Shown one piece after another: positions 21,001 through 32,870 of a DNA stretch of 64,000 nt. Source of the stretch: Arion vulgaris. Its lineage: Eukaryota; Mollusca; Gastropoda; Stylommatophora; Arionidae. The notes under the pieces were generated by a model, which was not told where the DNA came from, searched no databases, and was given only the letters and a program-made list of their open reading frames with translations. Each line of letters opens with the position of its first letter. The stretch's first letter is position 1. Both the position numbers and the translations under genes were made by a program. Where the stretch lies: assembly GCA_020796225.1 (NCBI GenBank), contig CM036760.1, positions 3,222,501-3,286,500 on the forward strand. The letters run 5' to 3'.

Positions 21001-21658
21001 TGATGAACTGACAGATTCTTATTCTTTTACTCTCAGACTTCAACTTAGAGCATGATGAACTGACAGATTCTTATTCTTTTACTCTCAGACTTCAACTTAG
21101 AGCATGATGAACTGACAGATTATTCTTCTTTTACTCTCAGACTTCAACTTAGAGCATGATGAACTGACAGATAATTCTTCTTTTACTCTCAGACTTCAAC
21201 TTAGAGCATGATGAACTGACAGATTCTTATTCTTTTACTCTCAGACTTCAACTTAGAGCATGATGAACTGACAGATTCTTATTCTTTTACTCTCAGACTT
21301 CAACTTAGAGCATGATGAACTGACAGATTCTTATTCTTTTACTCTCAGACTTCAACTTAGAGCATGATGAACTGACAGATTATTCTTCTTTTACTCTCAG
21401 ACTTCAACTTAGAGCATGATGAACTGACAGATTCTTATTCTTTTACTCTCAGACTTCAACTTAGAGCATGATGAACTGACAGATTCTTATTCTTTTACTC
21501 TCAGACTTCAACTTAGAGCATGATGAACTGACAGATTATTCTTCTTTTACTCTCAGACTTCAACTTAGAGCATGATGAACTGACAGATTCTTATTATTTT
21601 ACTCTCAGACTTCAACTTAGAGCATGATGAACTGACAGATTATTCTTCTTTTACTCTC
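18007..21658 (+). repeat. 52-bp satellite, about 70 copies, HDEL-coding
   Basis: Unit: acttcaacttagagcatgat, gaactgacag, attcttattc, ttttactctcag. Length is constant at 52 bp. Variation is almost confined to the T-rich spacer (attcttattc, attattcttc, attattattc, attcttcttc, ataattcttc). One frame contains cat gat gaa ctg (H-D-E-L). ttcttattcttttactctcag resembles a splice acceptor. Units 11-23 repeat the same variant order as units 41-53, 1560 bp apart. Confidence 0.97.
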
Positions 21659-22470
21659 GCACCGATAAAGTGGGACATATGCAGTGACAAGGTTTGAGAT
21701 GACAAATGTCATGGTTAGCAAACGAAAGCTGACAAAGTCATTGTTCTCAATGATCCAGTTCGCCTGGCGACTCGGACACAAGAGGATTGTGGGTTCAATC
21801 CCAATAAAATCGACGTTCCATACGTGAGGACAGGAATTTGCCCTCCCACCTTCGGCACATTAGCATTTAGAAATTGGAAGTGAAGTGACTTCATACCTAA
21901 GGTCTCCTCCACATTAGTCTACCTTATCGTGGTTGGAGGTTTGTGTGCCTTTACGATCACTCAGGCTATGTCAGCGGGAGTCTAACTTCTGGCAAGTCTA
22001 ACCAAGCCGAATAGACTAAAGGTGAAAGGCCAGACCAAAGGGCGGGAGCAGGATGAGGTCTCATAAGGTGACAGCGCAGAACCCACCTGCGAGTGGTAAA
22101 TGCTCTGGCTGCAACCAACCCATCCCCCAGCTATGGGACAAATAGCACTTGTCCTCTCTCTCTTGAGGAGGACATCCTTTTCTTGTCTTGTCTTCTACTT
22201 CTATGACACTTTCCCTAAGTATATGGGATTAAACTATAGTGTCCAGCGAGCACACCCTGCATAAAAGCCTGGGTTGGTGAACCCGGCAACAGAAGGCTGA
22301 AGTCACTAAGTTAGAGTAGGACTACTCCAGACAAACCCGGGAAAACAGATCTCATCAGCAGGGGACTGCAACTGTCTAGACAACAAAAACAAAACAAAAA
22401 GATGTCCTCAAACACGGAATGTATCAGCCATTATTGGTGGGGAGTAAGTGACACATACGAATAACTCAAC
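21659..22470 (+). repeat. tRNA-like head plus GC-richer unclassified segment
   Basis: About 21750-21810 has a B box-like gggttcaatccc. 21920-22400 is less AT-rich than its surroundings, has no long ORF and ends in acaacaaaaacaaaacaaaa before gatgtcc. It could be a LINE 5' leader or a large SINE. I found no second copy in the window. Confidence 0.35.
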
Positions 22471-22865
22471 GACCATACCATGGTCTGAAAGGCTACGGAA
22501 AATGTGTATTTTATATATAATATGACCGTTACATACGTTAGTATTTTTCTTTCTAAATTAGTCTTCTATTTTATCTATTAACCTTTATGTATGTAGATAC
22601 ACCCACCCATACTATATTTTATTAATAATGTTTCTATCAATAAAAATGTATTATATTATATTTAATATATTCTAATAATAAATTGTAAAGAAAATTGTTC
22701 TGTTTCAGAAAGCATTACATACAGAACTATGATGAAAGCTGAAGTCGTCTATTAGTTGTTGTATCAGAAGGAGATCAGATTATTTGGTTATCTGTTACCT
22801 GAACCAACAAGACTGCATTCCAGAGAGAACACTAATGTTGTAGTTTCTTTCAGCAGGTGGTTAAT

Positions 22866-24934
22866 CAGAGCCGGATTAGACCAGCGCGGGGCCCGTAGCA
22901 AATTTTAGCGCGGGGCCCTAAGTTTTGTATGATAATAAATAATAAAACATAAATTTTACAAACAAACTTGTCTCGATTTAATGTGAGCAAATTTAGAGAT
23001 AATACTAGACAAATCAATTTCTCTAAGTAAATTACATTCAATGTTCATTAAGGTGAGGTTATTTAGACGATCTTGTCCCATCATGTTTCTTAACTCACTT
23101 TTTATACGCTTTAATGTTGAAAAGAACGTTCTCCGCTGCAGTTAGTAATCATTAAAGACAAGTAAATTCGTAAGACTATTTCTACATTTGGGAAACACGA
23201 CTCTAATGAATTTTCCATTATAAGTTTATAAAATTGCAGTTCAAGGGCCTCATTTTTTTCGTTGCTAATAGCAGCAGCTACATTAGTTTTAAGAAGTTCA
23301 GCGAACTGCACAAGTCGTCGCCTAGGCTTTCTTCCAAATCCTCTTGGTAAGAGCTGACAATATTTGGAGTTCTTTTCAAGATCTCTTCTGCTGTAAGAGA
23401 TTTTAACTGCAAATGTTCCAAATACATCAGTCACTCTATGGTACGCTTCCATGCGTTTAGCTAAGTCAGAGAGTACATTATCAATTATGACAATAAACAC
23501 CTGACTTTCAAATTTTTGTTTGGGTGTTTGATTTTCTAAAACTTCATCGAGCGTAGTAGAGCCACTAAAATCGTCGTACTTAGTATTTCGCTTGCGTCGT
23601 CGTGAAGTTTGTTGCTGATATTCTTGACAGTGAGTCAGGATTTTGGCTTTGGCCTCAATATCTGAAAATGTAGGCCGCATTGCTTGAACGTACCCGTGTA
23701 ACGATTCATAAAGAGCATATCCCGTGTTAAGGTCTTGATCAGGTGACTGTAATGAAGCGCTAGACGCTTGCAAGCGTTCTAGAATTCCGTTCCATAAAAT
23801 GCTAACTATTCCCGTTTCCAACTTACTCATCTCCAAAACTAGCCCATACGCTTGATTACGACACTCTACCTTTTGATCCATGTTATTTGAGATGTCATCC
23901 AAAACTTGTTTGATAATGGTAAAACCACATAAAAGTGCTTTTGTCGCATCAGCTCGGGAAGACCACCTGGTGTCCGACAGTCTCTTCAAAGTCTGGAGTT
24001 TTGAACCTGTATCTTCCAGTGCTTTTGTAAGAATGCCCCATCGATAGGTAGAAGCGGAAAAGAATGTATAGAGACTTTCAACAAAATCGAAAAATTTAAC
24101 CACTTAACATGACTATAATTCTGATTTAAAACATTTGAATTCATTGAAAACGAAAAATGATAGAAACTATTTAAAAAAAATTAATTTCTCACTGAAACAT
24201 AAAATTAGCTATGTAAAATAAAATAATAAAATAACAAGATGGGAGGATTTAAATACATTCAAAGTTAGCAGAACAAATAACAAATTACTCTCTGTGTCCG
24301 TTTGTGTGCTTCTCTGTAAAATTATGCAGCTCTGTGTTGCGGCTTCTTGTTGCGGCTCCTTCAAGTGTGTCCAAGTTTTCTGTTTAATCATTTGGCCCTC
24401 CCTCGCATTATTTTCTGGGACATCTAGTCGAGTGCAAAACAGTTTCTCACAAAAACGTGAATGACATGAAATTTATTTAGGAGTGCCCAGATCTGCTCAT
24501 GTCTTAGAGACTTAGAACAATATTTCATACGCCCACATGCATTTATTTTAAACTAAGTTTCGCGCGCAAAAACTACTGAACGAACAGAGACTTAAACTGG
24601 GTTATGAGTCAAATTTAATTGTTCTTTTGTTCAAGCTTTCAAGTTTTCGTTTATTAGAAGCGTGTGCACACAAGAGACACTCCTATACAAAAAGTAAAAA
24701 AACTGTTACGTTGTTAATGAGCTCATTGTGACCGCCCAATTAAGTCCGAAATTGAGTAAACATGACCTTGGCCCTAACCTCAATAAAAAAATGAAAGGGG
24801 GAATTATTACCCACCTCCCAAACTTGGTTCCTTGTTTATGACTAGTGACAACTTAGCTCCAGAGGCGCGGGGCCCCCTCAAAGCGCGGGGCCCGTAGCAT
24901 TTGCTACTTCTGCTACTATGCTAATCCGGCTCTG
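22866..24934 (-). mobile_element. hAT transposon copy 2 (2069 bp)
   Basis: Perfect 8-bp TSD tggttaat at 22858-22865 and 24935-24942. TIRs cagagccggattag and ctaatccggctctg, with the same cgcggggccc subterminal blocks as copy 1. Carries the C-terminal transposase part at 24103-23111. The N-terminal part seen in copy 1 is absent. Confidence 0.95.
23111..24103 (-). pseudogene. hAT transposase, C-terminal part (330 codons)
   Basis: Resembles the ZMYM1-like branch of hAT transposases: LKRLSDTRWSSRADATKALL near residues 40-60, a long helical middle, then [20 protein letters not shown] at the hATC dimerisation region. At SFQH the frame ends one base out of step. The expected continuation [18 protein letters not shown] is present in another frame just downstream (about 23115-23060). 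Copy 1 has the same break (SFRH). The N-terminal BED finger and first catalytic acid are missing, so it cannot be active alone. Confidence 0.8.
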
Positions 24935-24942
24935 TGGTTAAT

Positions 24943-25469
24943 GGTAACATGAGGGTGGTTGTGGTAGCTCACCGATTTCATACATCTTGTTCATCTTCTC
25001 ATGTGTGATAGTTGCTAAGTAAAGACTAGACTTTGGTACCTTGATGTACAGTCTCTAGTGTTTGATTGATTGGACCATTTTCATTGCACTTCGGTGAGTA
25101 GCCATGTGCGCTCCGATCTCTTTCTTACGCAGGAAGATCTCAGTGACAATGCATGAACTCCGTAGCACCCGCAAGTGTCCCTATGTCATTTTGAAGATGG
25201 CAAAGATGTTTTTTTGTAGGAATGTTATTTTTAATCTTTCATAAATTTTGCCCGCGCAGCAGATTTCCAGCCTGCTCTCTTCGATTTTGAACTACCAAGG
25301 GTTTTTTACGGCTCAGATTGAACATGGGACCTATGTTTTATCGTCCGTCTCCGATATTAGGAACTTGATCTCATCTACACTGAGATCAGGGATCTCTGGA
25401 AAAATATTCAGATAGCTCCACGAGGGAGCGAACCTGGTACCTTTGGCACAAGAGACGAGCATCTAATCT
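24943..25469 (-). repeat. dispersed repeat fragments
   Basis: 25090-25215 resembles 63240-63330 (gatctcagtgacaatgcatg against gatctcagctgagtgcacaa). 25310-25385 resembles 3240-3310. 25390-25460 has a tRNA-like B box on the minus strand (ggttcgctccc). No gene. Confidence 0.45.
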
Positions 25470-26823
25470 CTGTGTTATTAGCAGAGTGATAGAACGTGAT
25501 GTATGGTCTAGATACACAGAGCCTCAAATCTGCCATTAATACAGTGTTAGAACACAGTGTAAGATCTTACAGCACAGAGCTGCAAGTATGTCATTATTAC
25601 AGTGAATAACCTGACGCAAGGTCAATGCACTAAGCCTCAAGTATGTCATTAGCAGAGTGGTAGACCTTGGTGCAAGTCTAGATGCACAGTGCTGTGCGTA
25701 TGCTATCAGCGTAGTGGTAGACCTTGGTGCAAGTCTAGATGCACAGTGCTGTGCGTATGCTATCAGCGTAGTGGTAGACCTTGGTGCAAGTCTAGATGCA
25801 CAGTGCTGTGCGTATGCTATCAGCGTAGTGGTAGACCTTGGTGCAAGTCTAGATGCACAGTGCTGTGCGTATGCTATCAGCGTAGTGGTAGACCTTGGTG
25901 CAAGTCTAGATGCACAGTGCTGTGCGTATGCTATCAGCGTAGTGGCAGACCTTGGTGCAAGTCTAGATGCACAGTGCTGTGCGTATGCTATCAGCGTAGT
26001 GGTAGACCTTGGTGCAAGTCTAGATGCACAGTGCTGTGCGTATGCTATCAGCGTAGTGGTAGACCTTGGTGCAAGTCTAGATGCACAGTGCTGTGCGTAT
26101 GCTATCAGCGTAGTGGTAGACCTTGGTGCAAGTCTAGATGCACAGTGCTGTGCGTATGCTATCAGCGTAGTGGCAGACCTTGGTGCAAGTCTAGATGCAC
26201 AGTGCTGTGCGTATGCTATCAGCGTAGTGGTAGACCTTGGTGCAAGTCTAGATGCACAGTGCTGTGCGTATGCTATCAGCGTAGTGGTAGACCTTGGTGC
26301 AAGTCTAGATGCACAGTGCTGTGCGTATGCTATCAGCGTAGTGGTAGACCTTGGTGCAAGTCTAGATGCACAGTGCTGTGCGTATGCTATCAGCGTAGTG
26401 GCAGACCTTGGTGCAAGTCTAGATGCACAGTGCTGTGCGTATGCTATCAGCGTAGTGGTAGACCTTGGTGCAAGTCTAGATGCACAGTGCTGTGCGTATG
26501 CTATCAGCGTAGTGGTAGACCTTGGTGCAAGTCTAGATGCACAGTGCTGTGCGTATGCTATCAGCGTAGTGGTAGACCTTGGTGCAAGTCTAGATGCACA
26601 GTGCTGTGCGTATGCTATCAGCGTAGTGGTAGACCTTGGTGCAAGTCTAGATGCACAGTGCTGTGCGTATGCTATCAGCGTAGTGGTAGACCTTGGTGCA
26701 AGTCTAGATGCACAGTGCTGTGCGTATGCTATCAGCGTAGTGGTAGACCTTGGTGCAAGTCTAGATGCACAGTGCTGTGCGTATGCTATCAGCGTAGTGG
26801 TAGACCTTGGCACAATGCATTGA
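25470..26823 (+). repeat. 57-bp satellite, about 20 regular units plus degenerate 5' units
   Basis: Unit: gtggtagaccttggtgcaag, tctagatgcacagtgctgtg, cgtatgctatcagcgta. 57 is 19 codons, so two plus frames (388 and 390 codons) and one minus frame (448 codons) stay open. Units with gtggcag start at 25942, 26170 and 26398, each 228 bp (four units) apart. Older, diverged units at 25470-25656 lead in. Confidence 0.96.
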
Positions 26824-26849
26824 AGCATAGCAGACCTCAAATACATGAA

Positions 26850-29800
26850 GACAAGATGTAAAACTTGTGCACTGAGCCTCAATTATACTTATCATTTAGA
26901 CGGATGTAAAACTTGGTGCACTGAGCCTCAATTATACTTATCATTTAGACGGATGTAAAACTTGGTGCACTGAGCCTCAATTATACTTATCATTTAGACG
27001 GATGTAAAACTTGGTGCACTGAGCTTCAATTATACTTATCATTTAGACGGATGTAAACTTGGTGCATGAGCTCAATTATACTTATATTTAGACGGATGTA
27101 AAACTTGGTGCACTGAGCTTCAATTATACTTATCATTTAGACGGATGTAAAGCTTGGTGCACTGAGCTTCAATTATACTTATTTAGACGGATGTAAAACT
27201 TGGTGCACTGAGCTTCAATTATACTTATCATTTAGACGGATGTAAAACTTGGTGCACTGAGCTTCAATTATACTTATCATTTAGACGGATGTAAAACTTG
27301 GTGCACTGAGCTTCAATTATACTTATCATTTAGACGGATGTAAAACTTGGTGCACTGAGCTTCAATTATACTTATCATTTAGACGGATGTAAAACTTGGT
27401 GCACTGAGCCTCAATTATACTTATCATTTAGACGGATGTAAAACTTGGTGACCTGAGCCTCAATTATACTTATCATTTAGACGGATGTAAAACTTGGTGC
27501 ACTGAGCTTCAATTATACTTATCATTTAGACGGATGTAAAGCTTGGTGCACTGAGCTTCAATTATACTTATTTAGACGGATGTAAAACTTGGTGCACTGA
27601 GCTTCAATTATACTTATCATTTAGACGGATGTAAAACTTGGTGCACTGAGCCTCAATTATACTTATCATTTAGACGGATGTAAAACGTGCTGGCTAAAGC
27701 ATCAGCGGTATGTAGCTTCAATTATACTTATCATTTAGACGGATGTAAACTTGGTGCACTGAGCTTCAATTATACTTATCATTTAGACGGATGTAAAACT
27801 TGGTGCACTGAGCTTCAATTATACTTATCATTTAGATCGGATGTAAACTTGGTGCACTGAGCCTCATTATACTTATCATTTAGACGGATGTAAAACTTGG
27901 TGCACTGAGCCTCAATTATACTTATCATTTAGACGGATGTAAAACTTGGTGCACTGAGCTTCAATTATACTTATCATTTAGATGGATGTAAAACTTGGTG
28001 CACTGAGCTTCAATTATACTTATCATTTAGATGGATGTAAAACTTGGTGCACTGAGCTTCAATTATACTTATCATTTAGACGGATGTAAAACTTGGTGCA
28101 CTGAGCTTCAATTATACTTATCATTTAGACGGATGTAAAACTTGGTGCACTGAGCTTCAATTATACTTATCATTTAGACGGATGTAAAACTTGGTGCACT
28201 GAGCTTCAATTATACTTATCATTTAGACGGAATGTAAACTTGGTCACTGAGCTCAATTATACTTATCATTTAGACGGATGTAAAACTTGGTGCACTGAGC
28301 TTCAATTATACTTATCATTTAGACGGATGTAAAACTTGGTGCACTGAGCTTCAATTATACTTATCATTTAGACGGATGTAAAACTTGGTGCACTGAGCTT
28401 CAATTATACTTATCATTTAGATGGATGTAAAACTTGGTGCACTGAGCTTCAATTATACTTATCATTTAGATGGATGTAAAACTTGGTGCACTGAGCTTCA
28501 ATTATACTTATCATTTAGATGGATGTAAAACTTGGTGCACTGAGCTTCAATTATACTTATCATTTAGACGGATGTAAAACTTGGTGCACTGAGCTTCAAT
28601 TATACTTATCATTTAGACGATGTAAACTTGGTGCACTGAGCCTCAATTATACTTATCATTTAGACGGATGTAAAACTTGGTGCACTGAGCTTCAATTATA
28701 CTTATCATTTAGACGGATGTAAAACTTGGTGCACTGAGCTTCAATTATACTTATCATTTAGACGGATGTAAAACTTGGTGCACTGAGCTTCAATTATACT
28801 TATCATTTAGATGGATGTAAAACTTGGTGCACTGAGCTTCAATTATACTTATCATTTAGATGGATGTAAAACTTGGTGCACTGAGCTTCAATTATACTTA
28901 TCATTTAGACGGATGTAAAACTTGGTGCACTGAGCTTCAATTATACTTATCATTTAGACGGATGTAAAACTTGGTGCACTGAGCTTCAATTATACTTATC
29001 ATTTAGACGGATGTAAAACTTGGTGCACTGAGCTTCAATTATACTTATCATTTAGACGGATGTAAAACTTGGTGCACTGAGCTTCAATTATACTTATCAT
29101 TTAGACGGATGTAAAACTTGGTGCACTGAGCCTCAATTATACTTATCATTTAGACGGATGTAAAACTTGGTGCACTGAGCCTCAATTATACTTATCATTT
29201 AGACGGATGTAAAACTTGGTGCACTGAGCCTCAATTATACTTATCATTTAGACGGATGTAAAACTTGGTGCACTGAGCTCAATTATACTATCATTTAGAC
29301 GGATGTAAAACTTGGTGCACTGAGCTTCAATTATACTTATCATTTAGACGGATGTAAAACTTGGTGCACTGAGCTTCAATTATACTTATCATTTAGACGG
29401 ATGTAAAGCTTGGTGCACTGAGCTTCAATTATACTTATCATTTAGACGGATGTAAAACTTGGTGCACTGAGCCTCAATTATACTTATCATTTAGACGGAT
29501 GTAAAACTTGGTGCACTGAGCTTCAATTATACTTATCATTTAGACGGATGTAAAACTTGGTGCACTGAGCTTCAATTATACTTATCATTTAGAGGGATGT
29601 AAAACTTGGTGCACTGAGCTTCAATTATACTTATCATTTAGATGGATGTAAAACTTGGTGCACTGAGCCTCAATTATACTTATCATTTAGACGGATGTAA
29701 AACTTGGTGCACTGAGCTTCAATTATACTTATCATTTAGACGGATGTAAAACTTGGTGCACTGAGCTTCAATTATACTTATCATTTAGACAGATGTAAAA

Positions 29801-30040
29801 CTTGGTGCACTGAGCTTCAATTATACTTATTTAGACGGATGTAAAACTTGGTGCACTGAGCCTCAGTTATATTATCATTAAGGGATGTAAAGCTTGGTGC
29901 ACTGAGCTTCAATTATACTTATCATTTACGGATGTAATTGGCTGGCCTATTTCATAGTGATAAGCTTGGTCACTGAGCCTCAATTATACTTATCATTAAG
30001 ACAGATGTAGAGCCTGGTGCACTCAGCCTGAAGTAGATTT
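26850..30040 (+). repeat. 49-bp satellite, about 64 copies
   Basis: Unit: cggatgtaaaacttggtgca, ctgagcttcaattatactta, tcatttaga. Units differ at gagcYtc and aYgga. Many carry one- to four-base gaps, and the right end decays from 29860. Confidence 0.96.
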
Positions 30041-30117
30041 ACCATTATAAACCAGTGATATATACATATATATCAGTGCAATAATCATGCGCTTAAAGAA
30101 ACATTGGATGTCTCAAA

Positions 30118-30365
30118 TCTTCTTCTTCGAACGCTCCATATCGACCACTTGTTAACCACTCAGTGTGATTTTTGTGATCTGAGCCTAAGAGCGATTGTAT
30201 GTTATGTGTTATGTGCCTACAAGTAGGCCAGCACATCCAATTTCTACGATGCTTTTTATTTACTAGGTAGTTTCCTAGGTCCTACATTACTCGCTCTTAC
30301 TACATGCCTTGTATATGGCAGTGGTACTATTCTGCTTCTATGGGCCCCGGCACCATACGAGCGAA
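30118..30365 (-). mobile_element. SINE A copy
   Basis: Inverted copy: tcttcttcttcgaacgctcc at the left, then catatcgaccacttgttaac, tgctttttatttactaggta, and its head near tgggccccgg. Confidence 0.8.
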
Positions 30366-31009
30366 TTGTTCAAATGAACCATGTACAACTGTACTTATTT
30401 CCCTTATATATGTAAATAGAACACGCTTGATCCACAGCCAGGCTCTAGCACAGGCCAGACAACTGGCCGGGTATTCCTGACCTAGATAAGAAAAGGGATC
30501 TGGAAATTACAGATGTTTGATAGAACACTGCAAGCTTTTTTGCAATTTTACTCAATTCGGTGAGTCTATGGTTATTTATTGGGGAAAAATATTCATAATA
30601 TTGATATTCCTTATTGTTAAACTTAACTTGTTGCATAATATGACTTCGAGTTAGCATTTTGTGTTGATTTAAAAATGAATTCGTCTATATAAACCAATAC
30701 TGGAATGCGAGGTCACGTGGTGCAGTTGGGGTCTGATTTCCCACAATTCTTACCTGAGCCGAAGGCCCAGTAGTTTATAGTTGGCTCTGCTTGATCTCAG
30801 CATTTCTTTACAAATACTTGCTCATTGTTCTCACCTTCATTAAAATGTTGATCTATCTGTTTAATATTTAATTAGACATGTTGAATGAGAAGTCAGTTTT
30901 TGTTTAGTGTAAGTTCATTCAAGAAAAGACAACTGAATCTACAGGTCTTATATTGTTTATTATTGGTTATTTTCTACTAGAGTTTCTTTAAATGAGTATG
31001 CCCTGACTC
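30366..31009. other. stretch without a recognised gene
   Basis: AT-rich DNA between satellite blocks. A 70-codon minus frame (30657-30445) has no features I recognise. Confidence 0.35.
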
Positions 31010-32190
31010 TCAGTTACACTCACATGGAATGAATACAGAATGAGGCTCACATGGAATGAATACAGAATGAAGCTATGTCCATCATATTTCAGTGCACTAA
31101 AGATACAGTGCAGGGCAATGCGTTAACTTCTTGAAGAATAGATACAAGCACCTGCAATACATCATTCTCAATATGTATCAGACTGGATAGAGAATAGATA
31201 CAAGTACCTGCAATACATCATTCTCAATATGTATCAGACTGGATAGAGAATAGATACAAGCACCTGCAATACATCATTCTCAATATGTATCAGACTGGAT
31301 AGAGAATAGATACAAGTACCTGCAATACATCATTCTCAGTATGTATCAGACTGGATAGAGAATAGATACAAGCACCTGCAATACATCATTCTCAGTATGT
31401 ATCAGACTGGATAGAGAATAGTTACAAGCACCTGCAATACATCATTCTCAATATGTATCAGACTGGATAGAGAATAGATACAAGTACCTGGAATGAATAC
31501 AGAATGATCACTATGGAAATAATACAGAATGCAAAATATGTCCTCATATGTTCAGGACTAAAGAATGATACAGTGCAACAATTCTAATGTATCCTGAAGA
31601 ATAGATACAAGCACCTGCAATACATCATTCTCAATATGTATCAGACTGGATAGAGAATAGATACAAGCACCTGCAATACATCATTCTCAATATGTATCAG
31701 ACTGGATAGAGAATAGATACAAGCACCTGCAATACATCATTCTCAGTATGTATCAGACTGGATAGAGAATAGATACAAGCACCTGCAATACATCATTCTC
31801 AGTATGTATCAGACTGGATAGAGAATAGATACAAGCACCTGCAATACATCATTCTCAGTATGTATCAGACTGGATAGAGAATAGATACAAGCACCTGCAA
31901 GAAATAATACATCATTCTCAGTATGTATCAGACTGGATAGAGAATAGATACAAGCACCTGCAAGAAGCAATACAACATTCTCAATATGTATCAGACTGGA
32001 TAGAGAATAGATACAAGCACCTGCAATACATCATTCTCAGTATGTATCAGACTGGATAGAGAATAGATACAAGCACCTGCAAGAAATAATACAACATTCT
32101 CAGTATGTATCAGACTGGATAGAGAATAGATACAAGCACCTGCAAGAAGCAATACATCATTCTCAGTATGTATCAGACTGGATAGAGAAT
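31010..32190 (+). repeat. 56-bp satellite, about 20 copies, inside LINE-like text
   Basis: Unit: gatacaagcacctgcaatac, atcattctcaatatgtatca, gactggatagagaata. The lead-in 31030-31140 reads like a LINE (QNEAMSIIFQCTKDT), and a second degenerate lead-in interrupts the array at 31490-31610. Some units have aga(a/g)ataat insertions. Confidence 0.93.
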
Positions 32191-32539
32191 GCTGACAAGA
32201 AAACCCAATGATTATTGAAGCAGTGGTTTCTGAGAACTAGTCTGGTGGCGATGTGGTTAAACAGATGGGTTGGTGGTTCGGTACATGTTGTTAAACAGAT
32301 GGGTTGGTGGTTCGGTACATGTGAAGAACATGGACTTCCACTGCTCAAATTAGAGGGAGCAGTGTGAAGGAAAAACTGGTGATTTTGCATTGACTACACG
32401 TTGTCTAACTTTGGAGATCATGGCAGTAACTAAAGCAGCCACCTAGATGGTATCACAGATTTTTACGCATGCATGCCTTCTCAGTGACTCAATAAGTATT
32501 TTAGAGCCGTTATGAATTTATTGTCTAATTCGATATGTT
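32191..32539 (+). other. unassigned, with one short direct duplication
   Basis: taaacagatgggttggtggt followed by tcggtacatgt occurs twice in tandem at about 32257-32321. Otherwise no feature. Confidence 0.5.
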
Positions 32540-32660
32540 CTGTGCTGTGTCATTTCTTCACTTATGTTGTATCTTTTGTTTGATAAAGACCTTTTGGTCG
32601 AAATGTCACTATAAATTTTTTTTTGTAAAACTAAAATACTTTGTTTTTACATGTTTGCTT
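32540..32660 (+). mobile_element. PLE terminal remnant
   Basis: tttgataaagaccttttggt, cgaaatgtcac, then gtaaaactaaaatactttgt: the PLE 3' terminal pattern in plus orientation. Confidence 0.6.
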
Positions 32661-32669
32661 GTCTATAAC

Positions 32670-32870
32670 AAAGCATTTTTTCTATAGGTCCCAACACATG
32701 GAGAAAAACTAGCTCATGACGGAGTTGTGTGGAAAGCAATATTGTGCAAGGGCGCAGTCTTTTGAGAAGAGACTTATGTATGAGCTGAAAGACGAGAGAA
32801 AAGCGAAAACTAAGAGGTTGTCACAGTAAAACACTTGCCAATTGACCGTCTGTAAAGACAAAAAGGCCAT
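32670..32870 (+). pseudogene. LINE C-terminal scrap
   Basis: Close relative of the nested fragment at 16560-16740: acacatggagaaaaactagc, ggagttgtgtggaaagc, gagacttatgtatgagctga. Frame broken. Confidence 0.65.

Noticed and set aside
18007..21658. CRISPR array
   Set aside because: Units are contiguous and nearly identical throughout, with no unique spacers. The setting is an animal gene. The same applies to the other tandem arrays.
25536..26882. Open frames of 388, 390 and 448 codons as protein-coding genes
   Set aside because: They are the same 57-bp satellite read in three frames. The frames stay open only because the period is a multiple of three. No flanking exon or domain supports a gene.
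32163..32390. 75-codon minus ORF as a gene
   Set aside because: It spans the end of the 56-bp array and a short duplicated segment. No domain or splice context.
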